A stretch of DNA of 64,000 nt from VRUE01 sp963704515 (GCA_963704515.1 OY969913.1:2356001-2420000), one strand, 5' to 3'. Shown: positions 25,553 through 35,572, counted from the first letter of the stretch. The notes: generated by a model not told the origin, from the letters alone. Numbers and translations are program-made.

Positions 25553-26518
25553 ATGCCCGAAGCGGCGCCGATCGAGGTCCGCGGCCTGCTCAAGCGCTAC
25601 GGCAAGCTGACGGCGGTCGACCACGTCGACCTGACGGTCGAGGCCGGCGACGTCTTCGGCTACCTCGGCCCCAACGGCGCCGGCAAGACGACCTCGCTGC
25701 GGATGATGCTGGGCCTGATCCGTCCCGACGCCGGCTCGGTGCGGCTCTTCGGCCGCGACCCCCAGCTCGGCGTGGCGGCGCTGGAGGGCGTCGCGGGCTT
25801 CGTCGAGGCGCCCGCCTTCTACCCCTACCTGAGCGGCCGCGAGAACCTGCGCCTCTGCGCCGCGCTTGACGGTGGCGAGGCGCGAAGCAGGATCGAGGAG
25901 GTGCTCGACGTGGTCGAGATGCGCGACCGCGCCAAGGACCGGGTCGGCGGCTACTCGCACGGCATGCGCCAGCGGCTGGGGATCGCGGCGGCGCTCCTGC
26001 GCCGGCCGCGGCTGCTCTTGCTCGACGAGCCTGCAACCGGCCTGGACCCGGGCGGGATGCGCGACATGCGGGAGCTGATCCGCGACCTGGCGGCGCGCGG
26101 GATCACCGTGCTGCTCTCCAGTCACCAGCTGGTCGAGGTCGAAGAGCTCTGCAACCGGGTCGCGATCGTGCGCCGCGGCAGCGTCGTCTACGAGGGGGCG
26201 CTGGCCGAGCTGCGCGACCGCGCCGGGGTCAGCTACCGGCTGCGGACCGGCGAGGACGAGGTGGCGCGCCGGGTCTGCGCCGCGCAGGCCGGAATCGAGG
26301 ACGTGCGCGACGCCGCCGACGGCGGGCTGCTCTTCCGGGCTGCCGGGGAGGGCGCCGTCGGCGACCTCTCGCTGGCGCTTGCGGAGTCCGGCGCGCCGCT
26401 GCTCGAGCTGAGCCCGCGCCAGGCGAGCCTCGAGGACCTCTTCTTCCAGCTGACCGAGGGCGACGGCGCGGCGGCCGGCGCCAAGCGCATCGCGGCCGCC
26501 GCCGAGGAGCTCGCCTGA
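25553..26518 (+). CDS. ABC transporter ATP-binding protein
   Basis: 321 residues, DrrA/CcmA-type exporter ATPase. Walker A GPNGAGKTT at 39-47, signature SHGMRQRLGIA, Walker B LLLLDEPATGLDP, H-loop SSHQLVEVE, and a C-terminal extension of about 90 residues common in this group. Start at 25553 because the family N-terminus begins there. Stop overlaps the permease start by 1 bp. Confidence 0.92.
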   Translation: MPEAAPIEVRGLLKRYGKLTAVDHVDLTVEAGDVFGYLGPNGAGKTTSLRMMLGLIRPDAGSVRLFGRDPQLGVAALEGVAGFVEAPAFYPYLSGRENLRLCAALDGGEARSRIEEVLDVVEMRDRAKDRVGGYSHGMRQRLGIAAALLRRPRLLLLDEPATGLDPGGMRDMRELIRDLAARGITVLLSSHQLVEVEELCNRVAIVRRGSVVYEGALAELRDRAGVSYRLRTGEDEVARRVCAAQAGIEDVRDAADGGLLFRAAGEGAVGDLSLALAESGAPLLELSPRQASLEDLFFQLTEGDGAAAGAKRIAAAAEELA

Positions 26519-27333
26519 TGCCGGGCGTGGCGACGGTTTACCGATGGGAGCTGCGCAAGCTGCGCGCCCAGAAGCGCACCTACCTGGGCCTCGGCGCGGC
26601 CGCCGCGGTGCCGGTGATCTTCGTCACGGCGCTCACGCTCCGCAACGGCGAACCGCGCGACGTCGCCTTGGGGCGCTACGTACATGACACCGGCCTGGCG
26701 ATCCCGCTGGTCCTGCTGCTCTTCGGCTCGGTCTGGCTCTTCCCGCTGATCACCGCGCTGGTCGCGGGCGACATCGTCGCCGCCGAGGATCGCGACCGAA
26801 CCCTGAAGACGATCCTCACCCGCTCGGTCGAGCGCCAGCACGTCTTCGCCGGCAAGGCACTGGCAGCGGCCACCTACGCCGTCTCCGCGATCCTCCTCAG
26901 CGGCGTCGTCGCCCTCCTCGCCGGCATCGTCGCCTCGGGTTTCAACCCGATCGTCACCCTCTCGGGCACCCAGGTCTCGGCCTCGCACGGCCTGGCGCTG
27001 GTCTGCGCCAGCCTTGCCGTCTACCTGCTGCCGATCCTCGCCGTCACCAGCATCGGGCTGCTCTTCTCCACCGTCTTTCGCAACAGCGCCGCGGCGATCG
27101 TCGGCACGCTGATGTTTTCGCTGCTCCTGCAGCTGATCGGCATCCTGCCCGGCCTCGGCGGCCTGCAGCCCTACCTGCTCAGCACCCAGTTCCAGGACTG
27201 GCAGGGCTTCCTGCGCGTGCCGGTCGACTGGGCCCCGATCCTGCGCGCGCTCTGGGTCTGCGCCCTCTACGCGCTGCCGGCGCTCCTCATCGCGCTGATC
27301 GCGTTCCTGCGCCGGGACGTGGCCGGCGAGTGA
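26518..27333 (+). CDS. ABC-2 type transporter permease
   Basis: 271 residues, six predicted spans in ABC-2 order: VPVIFVTALTL, LVLLLFGSVWLFPLITALVA, ILLSGVVALLAGIVA, VYLLPILAVTSIGLLFSTVF, AIVGTLMFSLLLQLIG and ALLIALIAFL. The segment DRTLKTILTRSVER is the usual coupling-helix region. Partner of the upstream ATPase; substrate unknown. Confidence 0.88.
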   Translation: MPGVATVYRWELRKLRAQKRTYLGLGAAAAVPVIFVTALTLRNGEPRDVALGRYVHDTGLAIPLVLLLFGSVWLFPLITALVAGDIVAAEDRDRTLKTILTRSVERQHVFAGKALAAATYAVSAILLSGVVALLAGIVASGFNPIVTLSGTQVSASHGLALVCASLAVYLLPILAVTSIGLLFSTVFRNSAAAIVGTLMFSLLLQLIGILPGLGGLQPYLLSTQFQDWQGFLRVPVDWAPILRALWVCALYALPALLIALIAFLRRDVAGE

Positions 27334-27581
27334 AGCCTTTGTTCTGGACCGCCGACCTCGTCGCCTACGCCGGCGGCTGAGCGCCTGGCGCGGAAGATAT
27401 AGACGGCGCCCGCGAGAACGAGGGCGAAAGCCGCGGCCGCGAGGATCGCGGCGCCGCGCAGCGCCCATCGCTCGAACTCACCGGACCGACTACGGCACCG
27501 CAACCAGAGCGCGGCAATGGCTCTCATCGGCTCTCGTCCGCCGTTGAGGGTCCGAGTCGAGCCTTCGGACCCGGGCCATCC

Positions 27582-28475
27582 TCATGCCTCCTCCGCCAGC
27601 GGCTCCGGCTTGCCGACCGGGATGCCGCGGGGTGCGCGCTCGTGGTGGCGCCGGGCGCCGCGGATCTCCTCGGGCGTGTCCTTGCCGGTGGCGCTCAGGT
27701 AGGCAACGAAGCCGGCGATCGTCGCCGCCAGGACGAGACTGACCGGACCGGTGCCGAGTGCCAACCCGCCGCGTTCGTGAGAGACCGAGAGCCAGTCGGC
27801 GATCGAAGCGCCAAGCGGGCGAGTCATAACGTAGGCGAACCAGAAGGCGAGGATCGAGTTCATCCCGAAGCGGAAGTAACCGAACGCCGGGATCGCGATG
27901 ATCGCGGCGAAGAGCAGGGCCGAGGCGAAGTAGCCGAGGCCGAAGGTGACCGCGGTGAGGTCGCCCGCGGCCGTGCCCAGGGCGAAGGTCGCGAGGACGG
28001 CAGCCCAGTAGAAGAGCTCGCGCCGGGGCGTTGTGATGCTGTGGATTGAAAGCGTGCCCTCGGTTCGGTACCAGGACCTGAAGACCAGGAAGAGGAGGAT
28101 CGCGTAGAAGATCGTCGAGGCGATGTAGGGGACGCCGAAACCGACGTGCAGCACGTCGGCTGCCATCGTGCCGAAGACGCCGACCATCGCCACCGCCAGC
28201 CAGTACGCCCAGGGTACGTAGCGGTCCTTGGAGAACTGGACGTAGAGGGCGATCGCGAAGGCGATGCCGCCGAGCACGACGGCGACCTGCGGCACGATCG
28301 TGTGGACCATGAAGTCCGAGGTCGACTCGCCCATCGCCGTGGTCAGCGCCTTGACGATCCAGAAGAAGGCGGTGACCTCGGGGACCTTGGAGTAGCGGTT
28401 CGCCGCGACCCGCCCGCGCCGCGGACGCGGTCGTGCGGCTGCCGAGGGGGGAAGAGTGTCGGGCGGACAGGTCAT
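27582..28475 (-). CDS. COG4705-type integral membrane protein
   Basis: 297 residues with eight or more membrane spans. The segment KVPEVTAFFWIVKALTTAMG followed by ESTSDFMV is the hallmark of this bacterial membrane family (internal repeat with a second KxLTTxMGE-like half). Function of the family is not established to my knowledge. Between its stop and the ABC permease lie 248 bp; an 86-residue minus-strand reading frame there (27267-27527) overlaps the permease and is not supported. Confidence 0.72.
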   Translation of the reverse strand: MTCPPDTLPPSAAARPRPRRGRVAANRYSKVPEVTAFFWIVKALTTAMGESTSDFMVHTIVPQVAVVLGGIAFAIALYVQFSKDRYVPWAYWLAVAMVGVFGTMAADVLHVGFGVPYIASTIFYAILLFLVFRSWYRTEGTLSIHSITTPRRELFYWAAVLATFALGTAAGDLTAVTFGLGYFASALLFAAIIAIPAFGYFRFGMNSILAFWFAYVMTRPLGASIADWLSVSHERGGLALGTGPVSLVLAATIAGFVAYLSATGKDTPEEIRGARRHHERAPRGIPVGKPEPLAEEA

Positions 28476-28607
28476 GCGAAAGCTCGCTCTGCGAGCGGCG
28501 CGAGGTTAGGCAACGCAACTAAAGAAAAGATGAGAGACCCCGAAATCGCACCTGGGCCGGTCTCCCTCGCTCGCTTGATGGGTCGGTGAAGCGCCCCCCC
28601 AGACGAC

Positions 28608-29003
28608 TCAACCAGCCGGAGTCCGGAGGTCCACGACCGCGCATGAATGCTCGGCTGCGTGGTCGGCGATCTCGGGGTCGCCAGTCCAGAGAGGCGCATC
28701 TGCCCGCAGAGCGGTCGCGACACAGAAAGCGTCGGCATACGAGAGACCGCCGTACGCCTTGATCCTCGCCGCCTCTGACACGAGAGGCCAATCCGGATCA
28801 ACGACATCAAGACGCTGACGCACCCGGTCTATGTCGGCTGCCGCTGAGTCCTCGCCATCGCTCCTCATGCGGATATATAGGACCTCGCCAAGGTTGACCG
28901 AGCAGATCGTCGCGCCCTCTTCAAGCCAGGCAGATCCGACGCGATCCGCCTGATCCTCGTCCTTGAGATATGCCAGCAGCGCCCAGCTATCGAGGACGAT
29001 CAA
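28608..29003 (-). CDS. vapC: PIN-domain toxin (VapC family)
   Basis: 131-residue ribonuclease toxin. The acidic PIN residues are visible: D5 in IVLDSWALL, E in SVNLGEVLY, D in LSYADAFCVATA and D in WTGDPEI. It overlaps the upstream antitoxin gene by 17 bp. First gene of the accessory region. Confidence 0.9.
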   Translation of the reverse strand: MIVLDSWALLAYLKDEDQADRVGSAWLEEGATICSVNLGEVLYIRMRSDGEDSAAADIDRVRQRLDVVDPDWPLVSEAARIKAYGGLSYADAFCVATALRADAPLWTGDPEIADHAAEHSCAVVDLRTPAG

Positions 29004-29274
29004 CGCCCCACCTCCGGGCCTTTCGCTCCTCGGCGTCGCGCTCGCGCCGCCGCTCCTCCAGCAGCTCCTTGGTGCCGCCCCCGCTCTCGGCCCAGATACC
29101 GCGCAGAGCGTGAATCCCGTCGGCGCGGTGCTTGGGATCGTCGTTGACTCGCCGCACCCGGACCTCGGATCCGTTCGACTCGAACGTCACCTCGTCGCCG
29201 GGCTTGATCCCAATTTCGTCGCGGATCTCCTTGGGGATCACCACCTGGCCCTTGATCCCAACCTTATGAGTCAT
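28987..29274 (-). CDS. vapB: AbrB/MazE-type antitoxin partner of VapC
   Basis: 95 residues. N-terminal swapped-hairpin DNA-binding domain KVGIKGQVVIPKEIRDEIGI and KPGDEVTFES, then a charged C-terminal tail (KELLEERRRERDAEERKAR) of the sort that blocks the toxin. Gene order antitoxin-toxin with overlap is canonical. Confidence 0.88.
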   Translation of the reverse strand: MTHKVGIKGQVVIPKEIRDEIGIKPGDEVTFESNGSEVRVRRVNDDPKHRADGIHALRGIWAESGGGTKELLEERRRERDAEERKARRWGVDRPR

Positions 29275-29416
29275 ACCATCAGTATAACTAGCTTTGTCCG
29301 TCCGACAGCGACGGCGTACCGAGGCGCGCGACCGGTTCTCCCGGAGCGCTTCGTGCGATTGGGCGATCGACGACCACTGAAGCGGCGGCTTCGGTGCCTA
29401 CCGAGAGGAGGGCACC

Positions 29417-29700
29417 ATGCCCAGCGGCATCGAGTTCAGCGAAGACTTCCGCCTACTGGAAGACATCGGCTGGCGCGGCCGAGAGGACCGTGAGTCGTTC
29501 GACCTGTCCATGCCGGCCCACGACCTGATGGAACTCCTCCAGCGCCTCCACGGCGAAGCCGAGCGCGTCCTCCTCGAATCGATCACCGAGCGAGAGTCAC
29601 GCGAAGAAGACGCCGAGACCAATGACCGGACCCATTGGCGAGCGCGGCTTCTCGGGGGTCGAGGCGCAGGCCACAGGGAGGATGCGGGTCGTCGGCGCCG
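29417..29700 (+). pseudogene. Truncated copy of the unknown gene family at 37909 and 46594
   Basis: Starts with the family leader (GGAGGGCACC then ATG) but jumps after three codons to the segment GIEFSEDFRLLEDIGW, so about 46 codons are missing in frame. It matches the copy at 37909 through LESITERESREEDAE, then loses the last ~20 codons and runs into the family's downstream flank (29641-29688 matches 38321-38368 with few changes). The upstream 29318-29345 matches the leader of the 46594 copy. A decayed duplicate, though a 128-residue frame remains open. Confidence 0.7.
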
Positions 29701-29721
29701 TGACTCCATAAGGAGCGAGCG

Positions 29722-32700
29722 CTATCGCACGATCGTGAAGCTCAGCGACTTGGGCGCGGAGCGCGCTCCCGCGGGGTCGGTGGCGGTAATGAGGAGTGTG
29801 TAGCGCCCGGGCTTGAGCTTCTTCTTCGGCGAGATGCGGCCCTGGAAGGCCACCTTGTTGGTGCCCTCGTGGCCCATGAAGGTGAGCCTGCCCGCCGTCA
29901 CGGTGCGGCCCCTGACGCGCCGGGTGAAGCTGAAGGTCACGGCTGCCTGCTCGTTGAGTGAGAAGGAGAAGGTCGTTCCTTTCGGCGTCTTCGCGCGACT
30001 CACCTTGACGAGGCGATTGCCCCGACGCCATCTCGCCGTCGATTGGCGAACGTTCTGCATGAGCAAAACGTGGGGAGGCTTCTCCGGGCCCGGACCGCAA
30101 CAGGGGGGTTTGGTGGGTTCGCCGTGGGCGTCGGTCGTAAACGTCCGATCGTTGCCATGGACCACTCCAGCTGAGTTTTCGGCGGCGAGCCGGAAGTGGT
30201 AGGTCGTACTCGGCGCAAGCCCGCCGATCGCGGCCGCAAACGGACTCGGGCCGGCGGAGGCGCCAACGCCCTGGACGGAAGTCGAGGCGCCGTAGGTTGC
30301 GGTCGTCCCGTACTGGAAGTACGCCTTACCCGAGCGCCCGGCGACGGTCCCGTTGAGAGTGGCGCTGGACTCGCCGATGTTCGTTGCCGCGACCGTCGTC
30401 GCTTCGTACGGGTCCACAAAAGCCCACGCCGCGCCCGTGCCGCTGTTGTCGCGCCAGGCGCCGATCAGCGCCGTGGCGCCGTCGGCGGAAAGCGCGACGT
30501 TGGTGCCGAATTCGCCTTCTCCGGCCCAGTCGCCGGGGATGAGCTTCGGTCCCTGCTGGGCCCAGGTGGAGCCCGAGCGGGTGAACAGCCATGCCGCGCC
30601 CCTGGTGCTGTTGTCAGCCAGGCCACCGACCAAGGCCGTGTCGCCGTCGGCGGAAAGGGCGACGGCGACGCCGAACCTGCCTTCCCCGATCTCGCCGCCG
30701 CCGGTGAGCTTCGGGCCCTGCTGCGTCCAAGTCGATCCGGAGCGGGTGAAGACCCAGGCGGCGCCCTTGCTGTGGTCGTCGTTCCAGCTGCCGATCAGCG
30801 CGGTGTTGCCATTGGCGGAGAGAGCCACAATCGTGCCGAACTTGCCGTTGCCGGCCTCGTCGTCGGGCGTGAGCTTGGGCCCCTGCTGGGTCCAGGTGGA
30901 GCCCGAGCGGGTGAAGACCCATGCGGCGCCCTTACCGCTGTAGTCCAGGTTGCCGGAGTGTTCGCTGTGGTCGTTCCAGCCGCCGATCAGCGCGGTGTTG
31001 CCATCGGCGGAGAGGGTGACGTTCGTGCCAAACATTGCTTCACCTTCCTCGTCGTTGGCGGTGAGTTTGCTGCCCTGCTGGGCCCAGGTGGAACCCGAGC
31101 GGGTGAAGACCCAGGCCGCGCCCGCCCAGCTGTTGTCGAGCCAACCGCCGATCAGTGCCGTGTTGCCGTCCCCCGACAGCGCCACGGTGTAGCCGAACCA
31201 GGGGTTCCCGGTCGCGCCCGTGGGGGTGAGCTTGCCACCCTGCTGGGTCCAGGTGGAACCCGAGCGGGTGAAGACCCAGGCGGCGCCCTTTCGGTTTTCG
31301 TTGCCGGGCGCGCCGATCAGCGCGGTGTTGCCATCGGCGGAGAGCGCCACGCTCGTGCCGAATCCGTCTCCCTCGCTCACGCCGGTGGCGACCAGTTTCG
31401 GTCCCTGCTGACTCCACACCCCGCCCGAACGCGTGAAGACCCACGCCGCGCCCCTCCTGCCGTCGTCGTTCCAGCCGCCGACCAGCGCCGTGTTGCCGTC
31501 GGTGGAGAGGGCGACGAGGACGCCAAACTCGCTGTTGTCCTCTTCGCCGCCGGTGAGCTTCGATCCCTGCTGGCTCCACACTCCGCTCGAGCGCGTCGAT
31601 ACCCACGTCCCGCCCTTTGCAGCGTCGTCCTCCGGCGCCCCGACCAGAGCGGTGTTGCCGTCGTCCGACAGGGCGACGCTGGAGCCAAATGCGCCGGCTC
31701 CGGTCTCGCCGCTGCCGACGAGCTTTCCACCCTGCTGGCTCCAGGCAGAGGCCGAGCGGGTAAAGGCCCAGGCGGCGCCGGTGGCGCTGTTGTCGCCGGG
31801 CCCGCCGACCAGGGCCGTGTTGCCGTCGTCCGACAGGGCGACGCTGACGCCAAACCTGCCTTCCCCGATCTCGCCCCCGCCGGTGAGCTTCGGGCCCTGC
31901 TGGGCCCAGGTGGAACCTGAGCGGGTGAAGACCCAGGCCGCGCCCACGTCTTCGTTGTCGGCCGGCCCGCCGATCAGCGCGGTGTCGCCGTCGGCGGAGA
32001 GCGTGACGCTCGTGCCGAATTCGGCTTGCCCGGCCTCGCCCGTCCCGGTGAGCTTTTCGCCCTGCTGGGCCCAGGTCGACCCCGAGCGCGTGAACGCCCA
32101 AGCGGCGCCCGCGTTCCCGTTGTCGCCCCAGGCGCCGACCAGCGCCGTGTCGCCGTCGGCCGAGAGCGCGACGCTTCTGCCAAATTCGCCGTGCCCGGCC
32201 TCGCCGGTGCCGGTGAGCTTTCCGCCTTGCTGGGTCCAGGTGGAACCCGAGCGGGTGAAGACCCAGGCGGTGCCGATATTGCTGTTGTCCCGGGTCCCGC
32301 CGATCAGCGCCGTGTCGCCGTCGGCCGAGAGCGTGACGCTTCTGCCGAACCTCCCTGATCCGGTCTCACCGGCGCCGGTGAGCTTTTCGCCCTGCTGGCT
32401 CCAGGTGGAGCCCGAGCGCGTGAAGACCCAGGCCGCGCCGACGTCTTCGTTGTCGGCCGGTCCGCCGATCAGCGCGGTGTCACCGTCGCCTGAGAGCGCC
32501 ACGCTCGTGCCGAATTCGCCTTCGCCGACGTGGGCGAATTCGCCTTCGCCGACGTGGCCCGTGCCGACCAGCTTGCCGCCCTGCTGGATCCAGGCTCCGC
32601 CCGAGCGCACGAAAACCCACGCGGCGCCGGCGCCGATGCCAGTTTCACCGCCGGCGATCCCGTAGCGCGCGCCGATCAGCGCGGTGTTGCCGTCCCCCGA

Positions 32701-33543
32701 CACCGCCACGGTGTATCCGAACCGACCGGTGCCGATCGCACCCGTACCCGTGAGCTTTTTGCCCTGCTGAATCATCGGATCGATCCGCAGCGGATAGGCC
32801 GCGCCACGATCCGCGACATGAATCAGGACGTGTCCTTTGACGAGCTCAAACCAGGAACGCAGCACGTGTCCGCGCGCGTCGGTTGCGACCAGGCCGCCGT
32901 AGCGGAGCGCGGCGCCCTCACCCGTGAACAGCACCGAGCTGTCCCGCAGCCGCGCGGCGAGGTTGCCGGCGAGGGCCAGGGAAAGGGTCAGCGGCCCCGG
33001 GGCGGGACCAGGGCGAGCTGCGACGTCGAAGCCCTGCTCGATTCCGAGCGGGCCGTTCGCATACCACTCCCTCAGCGCTCCGTGGGCGTAGCGGACTCGG
33101 TTGGCGCTCGCGCGTGGCACGGCCGCCTCGACCGACCGCAGCGCGCTCCCGTACCCGTAGGCGGAGAGCGCCATGCCAAGCTGCGCGGTGCCCGAGGAAA
33201 CAATGATGCCGCGGCTAGAGAAGCGGGTGTGAAGGTGCTGTTCAGGGTTGACAGCCCGCAGGCCCTCGAGGCGATAGGCCGGCGCGTCTTGCCCGAGCGA
33301 TGCCGAGACCGGGCCCTGCGCGGCCGGCGGCAGACTTTCCAAGCCGCGGCCAGTTGAGCCGTGACCAGTCGTCGTGACGGGACCGGCGGTCTCGCCGGGC
33401 AGCGTTCGGAGCACCGCCACGCATCCGACCGCCACGATCACGCCCACAAGCAAGAGCGCAATCTGGGGTCGCAGCCAACCGCTTCGCGCCGCGACGCCAT
33501 GCCCACGCACAGGAACCCCGTGCACCGCAACTCCCGATCGCAT
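29722..33543 (-). CDS. Giant exported protein with 14 FG-GAP-like repeats and C-terminal Fn3-type domain
   Basis: 1,273 residues. A TM or signal segment (IALLLVGVIVAVGCVAVL) is followed by an N-terminal domain (to about residue 262), then 14 repeats of about 53 residues with the pattern FG..VALS.DG.TALIG, GAAW.FTRSG and W.QQG.KL.G. Fourteen blades fit two seven-bladed propellers. An Fn3-like domain with FQYGTTATYG and YHFRLAAENSAG and a C-terminal beta domain (QAAVTFSFTRRVRG) follow. Repeat 2 contains an 8-residue internal duplication. Probably surface-bound; function unknown. Confidence 0.82.
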   Translation of the reverse strand: MRSGVAVHGVPVRGHGVAARSGWLRPQIALLLVGVIVAVGCVAVLRTLPGETAGPVTTTGHGSTGRGLESLPPAAQGPVSASLGQDAPAYRLEGLRAVNPEQHLHTRFSSRGIIVSSGTAQLGMALSAYGYGSALRSVEAAVPRASANRVRYAHGALREWYANGPLGIEQGFDVAARPGPAPGPLTLSLALAGNLAARLRDSSVLFTGEGAALRYGGLVATDARGHVLRSWFELVKGHVLIHVADRGAAYPLRIDPMIQQGKKLTGTGAIGTGRFGYTVAVSGDGNTALIGARYGIAGGETGIGAGAAWVFVRSGGAWIQQGGKLVGTGHVGEGEFAHVGEGEFGTSVALSGDGDTALIGGPADNEDVGAAWVFTRSGSTWSQQGEKLTGAGETGSGRFGRSVTLSADGDTALIGGTRDNSNIGTAWVFTRSGSTWTQQGGKLTGTGEAGHGEFGRSVALSADGDTALVGAWGDNGNAGAAWAFTRSGSTWAQQGEKLTGTGEAGQAEFGTSVTLSADGDTALIGGPADNEDVGAAWVFTRSGSTWAQQGPKLTGGGEIGEGRFGVSVALSDDGNTALVGGPGDNSATGAAWAFTRSASAWSQQGGKLVGSGETGAGAFGSSVALSDDGNTALVGAPEDDAAKGGTWVSTRSSGVWSQQGSKLTGGEEDNSEFGVLVALSTDGNTALVGGWNDDGRRGAAWVFTRSGGVWSQQGPKLVATGVSEGDGFGTSVALSADGNTALIGAPGNENRKGAAWVFTRSGSTWTQQGGKLTPTGATGNPWFGYTVALSGDGNTALIGGWLDNSWAGAAWVFTRSGSTWAQQGSKLTANDEEGEAMFGTNVTLSADGNTALIGGWNDHSEHSGNLDYSGKGAAWVFTRSGSTWTQQGPKLTPDDEAGNGKFGTIVALSANGNTALIGSWNDDHSKGAAWVFTRSGSTWTQQGPKLTGGGEIGEGRFGVAVALSADGDTALVGGLADNSTRGAAWLFTRSGSTWAQQGPKLIPGDWAGEGEFGTNVALSADGATALIGAWRDNSGTGAAWAFVDPYEATTVAATNIGESSATLNGTVAGRSGKAYFQYGTTATYGASTSVQGVGASAGPSPFAAAIGGLAPSTTYHFRLAAENSAGVVHGNDRTFTTDAHGEPTKPPCCGPGPEKPPHVLLMQNVRQSTARWRRGNRLVKVSRAKTPKGTTFSFSLNEQAAVTFSFTRRVRGRTVTAGRLTFMGHEGTNKVAFQGRISPKKKLKPGRYTLLITATDPAGARSAPKSLSFTIVR

Positions 33544-33818
33544 CTATCGCCCTCCCCGATTCTCCCCAGCGGCGACGCTCTGACCTGTCCATCTTCGCCT
33601 TGTCGTAGGCCAGCTGTCAAACCTTTCGATCAGATTCGACCGAAAAGCCGACCCCACGCGGCCGGCGGCGCCGGGACCGCAAGCTCGGCGCATGCGAAGT
33701 GGCGCGGGCCGCAGGGGCAGGTTTCGGCCCACCCGCGACATAAGGAGATCGGCCCGGGGCTGACCCGGTCGATCTGCCAGAAGTTCGGCGTTTCCAATCC
33801 GCCGAACCCACGTTAACC

Positions 33819-35499
33819 CAGATCGTGCGCCAAGCGCCGTCTCTTGAGCAAGCCTGAGCGGCGCTTTTCCGCCTCCTGAGCGGGGAAAATGCGGTTGTCG
33901 AGACCCATTTCCCAACTCAGGAGGCTTCACCTTGAAGGTGAATCGAAACGGACGGCTCGAAACGGTAGAGGTCACCGCGGACGGCGAGGGATTCTGCTCG
34001 CAGGCGGGCGCATTGCTGCTCAGCAACCTGTGTGACAGGTTGGGGCTGACCAAGGCGCTGGGGGAGGCGCTGGCGCCGACCCGACGGCGGCGATCGGCCC
34101 ATGGGGACGGGGAGATCCTGCGCAACCTGATCATCACCCTGGCCCAGGGTGGCGAGCACCTCTCTGACCAGGCCGCGCTTCGCGATCAGCCCGCCCTCTT
34201 CGGCGGGGTCGCCTCCGACGCCACCGCCTTCCGGGCGATCGAGCGGATCGGCCCGGCCGAGCTGGAGGGGATCAAAGCGGCGCGCAAGGCTGTGCGGGAG
34301 CGCGCCTTCGCGCTCGGCGCCGCTCCCGATCGACCTGTCCTCGACGTCGACGCCTCCCTGCTGGGCGCCCACTCCGAGAAGGAGGGCGCTGCGGGCAACT
34401 ACAAGGGCGGCTTCGGCTTCCACCCGATGCTCTGCTACCTGGAGGGCTCCGAAGCGGCGCTCGACGGCATCCTGCGGCCCGGCAACGCCGGCTCCAACAC
34501 CGGCGCCGACCAGGTGGCGGCAATCGAAGCGGGGCTCGAGCAGCTGCCGCCCTCCCTCGCGGAGGGAGAGATCCTGGTGCGCGGCGACTCCGCCGCCTGC
34601 GTGCACGCGGTCCTGGACTTCTGCCGCGAGGGCGCCATCGGCTTCTCGGTCGGGCACGACATCAGCGCCCCGGTGCGAGAGGCGATCGCCGCGGTCCCCG
34701 ATTCCGCCTGGGCAGGCGCGATCTCCCAGGACGGGACACCGGTCGCCGAGCACCCGACCCGCCCACGCGAGGCCTACGTCGCCGAGCTGACCGAGCACCT
34801 CGACCTCTCGGCCTGGCCGGAGGGCTCGCGGCTGATCTGCCGCCGCGAGCGCGCCCACCCCGGCGCGCAGCTCTCCTTGGTCGACACCGACGGCTGGCGC
34901 CACACCTGCTTCCTCACCGACCAGGAGGGAGAGGACATCGCCGAGCTCGACCGCGAACACCGCGCCCACGCCCATGTCGAGCAGCGGATCGAGGACGCCA
35001 AAGCGCTGGGGCTGGCGAAGCTTCCCTTCCGCAGCTTTGCGATGAACGAGGCCTGGATGCAGCTCGTCCTCTCCGCCCAGGACATCGTCGGCTTCGCCAA
35101 GGCGCTGACGCTCGAGGGCGAGCTCGCCAAGGCCAAGCCCCAGACCCTGCGCTACCGGCTCTTGCACCAGGCCGGTCGTCTCTCACGCTCCGGGCGGCGT
35201 ACCCGCCTGCGCCTCGCCCGCCATTGGCCCTGGGCGGAAGATCTCGTCGCTGCCTGCCGAAGGCTCGACGCCTTGCCCCTGCCGGCGGGGTGAGGCCCGC
35301 CGGACCCGAGGTCGAGCACGGCGGGGCCGTGTCACTCACTGCTGCGCGGATCTTCTCAAGGCCGCCGTGATCGTCACCGCAACCGGCCCAAGGCGGTTCC
35401 GCTGGACCACACTATGGCCCAACTTCCGCGCTGACACCACCGTTCACCCTCGACTGCCTCGCTCCGGGTCACCCCCGGGAGCTTGCTGCAAGATCTGGG
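33819..35499 (+). mobile_element. IS1380-family-like insertion sequence, apparently complete
   Basis: 1,681 bp bounded by inverted repeats: left CCCAGATCGTGCGCCAAGC (from 33819), right end reading inward CCCAGATCTTGCAGCAAGC (from 35499), 16 of 19 identical. Both ends are flanked by TTAA (33815-33818 and 35500-35503), a 4-bp target duplication as expected for this family. One transposase gene inside. Confidence 0.88.
33932..35293 (+). CDS. IS1380-type transposase
   Basis: 453-residue DDE transposase. The catalytic strands are recognisable: VLDVDASLLGAHSEKEGAAG (first Asp), ILVRGDSAACVHAVLDF (second Asp) and the C-terminal helical region with AMNEAWMQLVLSAQDI. Reading frame intact. A GGAGG site lies before the start. 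Confidence 0.88.
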   Translation: MKVNRNGRLETVEVTADGEGFCSQAGALLLSNLCDRLGLTKALGEALAPTRRRRSAHGDGEILRNLIITLAQGGEHLSDQAALRDQPALFGGVASDATAFRAIERIGPAELEGIKAARKAVRERAFALGAAPDRPVLDVDASLLGAHSEKEGAAGNYKGGFGFHPMLCYLEGSEAALDGILRPGNAGSNTGADQVAAIEAGLEQLPPSLAEGEILVRGDSAACVHAVLDFCREGAIGFSVGHDISAPVREAIAAVPDSAWAGAISQDGTPVAEHPTRPREAYVAELTEHLDLSAWPEGSRLICRRERAHPGAQLSLVDTDGWRHTCFLTDQEGEDIAELDREHRAHAHVEQRIEDAKALGLAKLPFRSFAMNEAWMQLVLSAQDIVGFAKALTLEGELAKAKPQTLRYRLLHQAGRLSRSGRRTRLRLARHWPWAEDLVAACRRLDALPLPAG

Positions 35500-35572
35500 T
35501 TAACCAAAGCATGGAAGACACGCACGGCACTAAACCCCCACGCTTCGAACTCGGCCAGGCCGTCCTGGTCGA

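Noticed and set aside
27267..27527. 86-residue minus-strand TM-containing frame
   Set aside because: Overlaps the ABC permease end, no ribosome site, and the hydrophobic stretch alone is not enough.
30196..32665. Long plus-strand reading frames opposite the 14-repeat protein
   Set aside because: They reflect the repeats and high GC of the minus-strand gene; no ribosome sites and only low-complexity translations.
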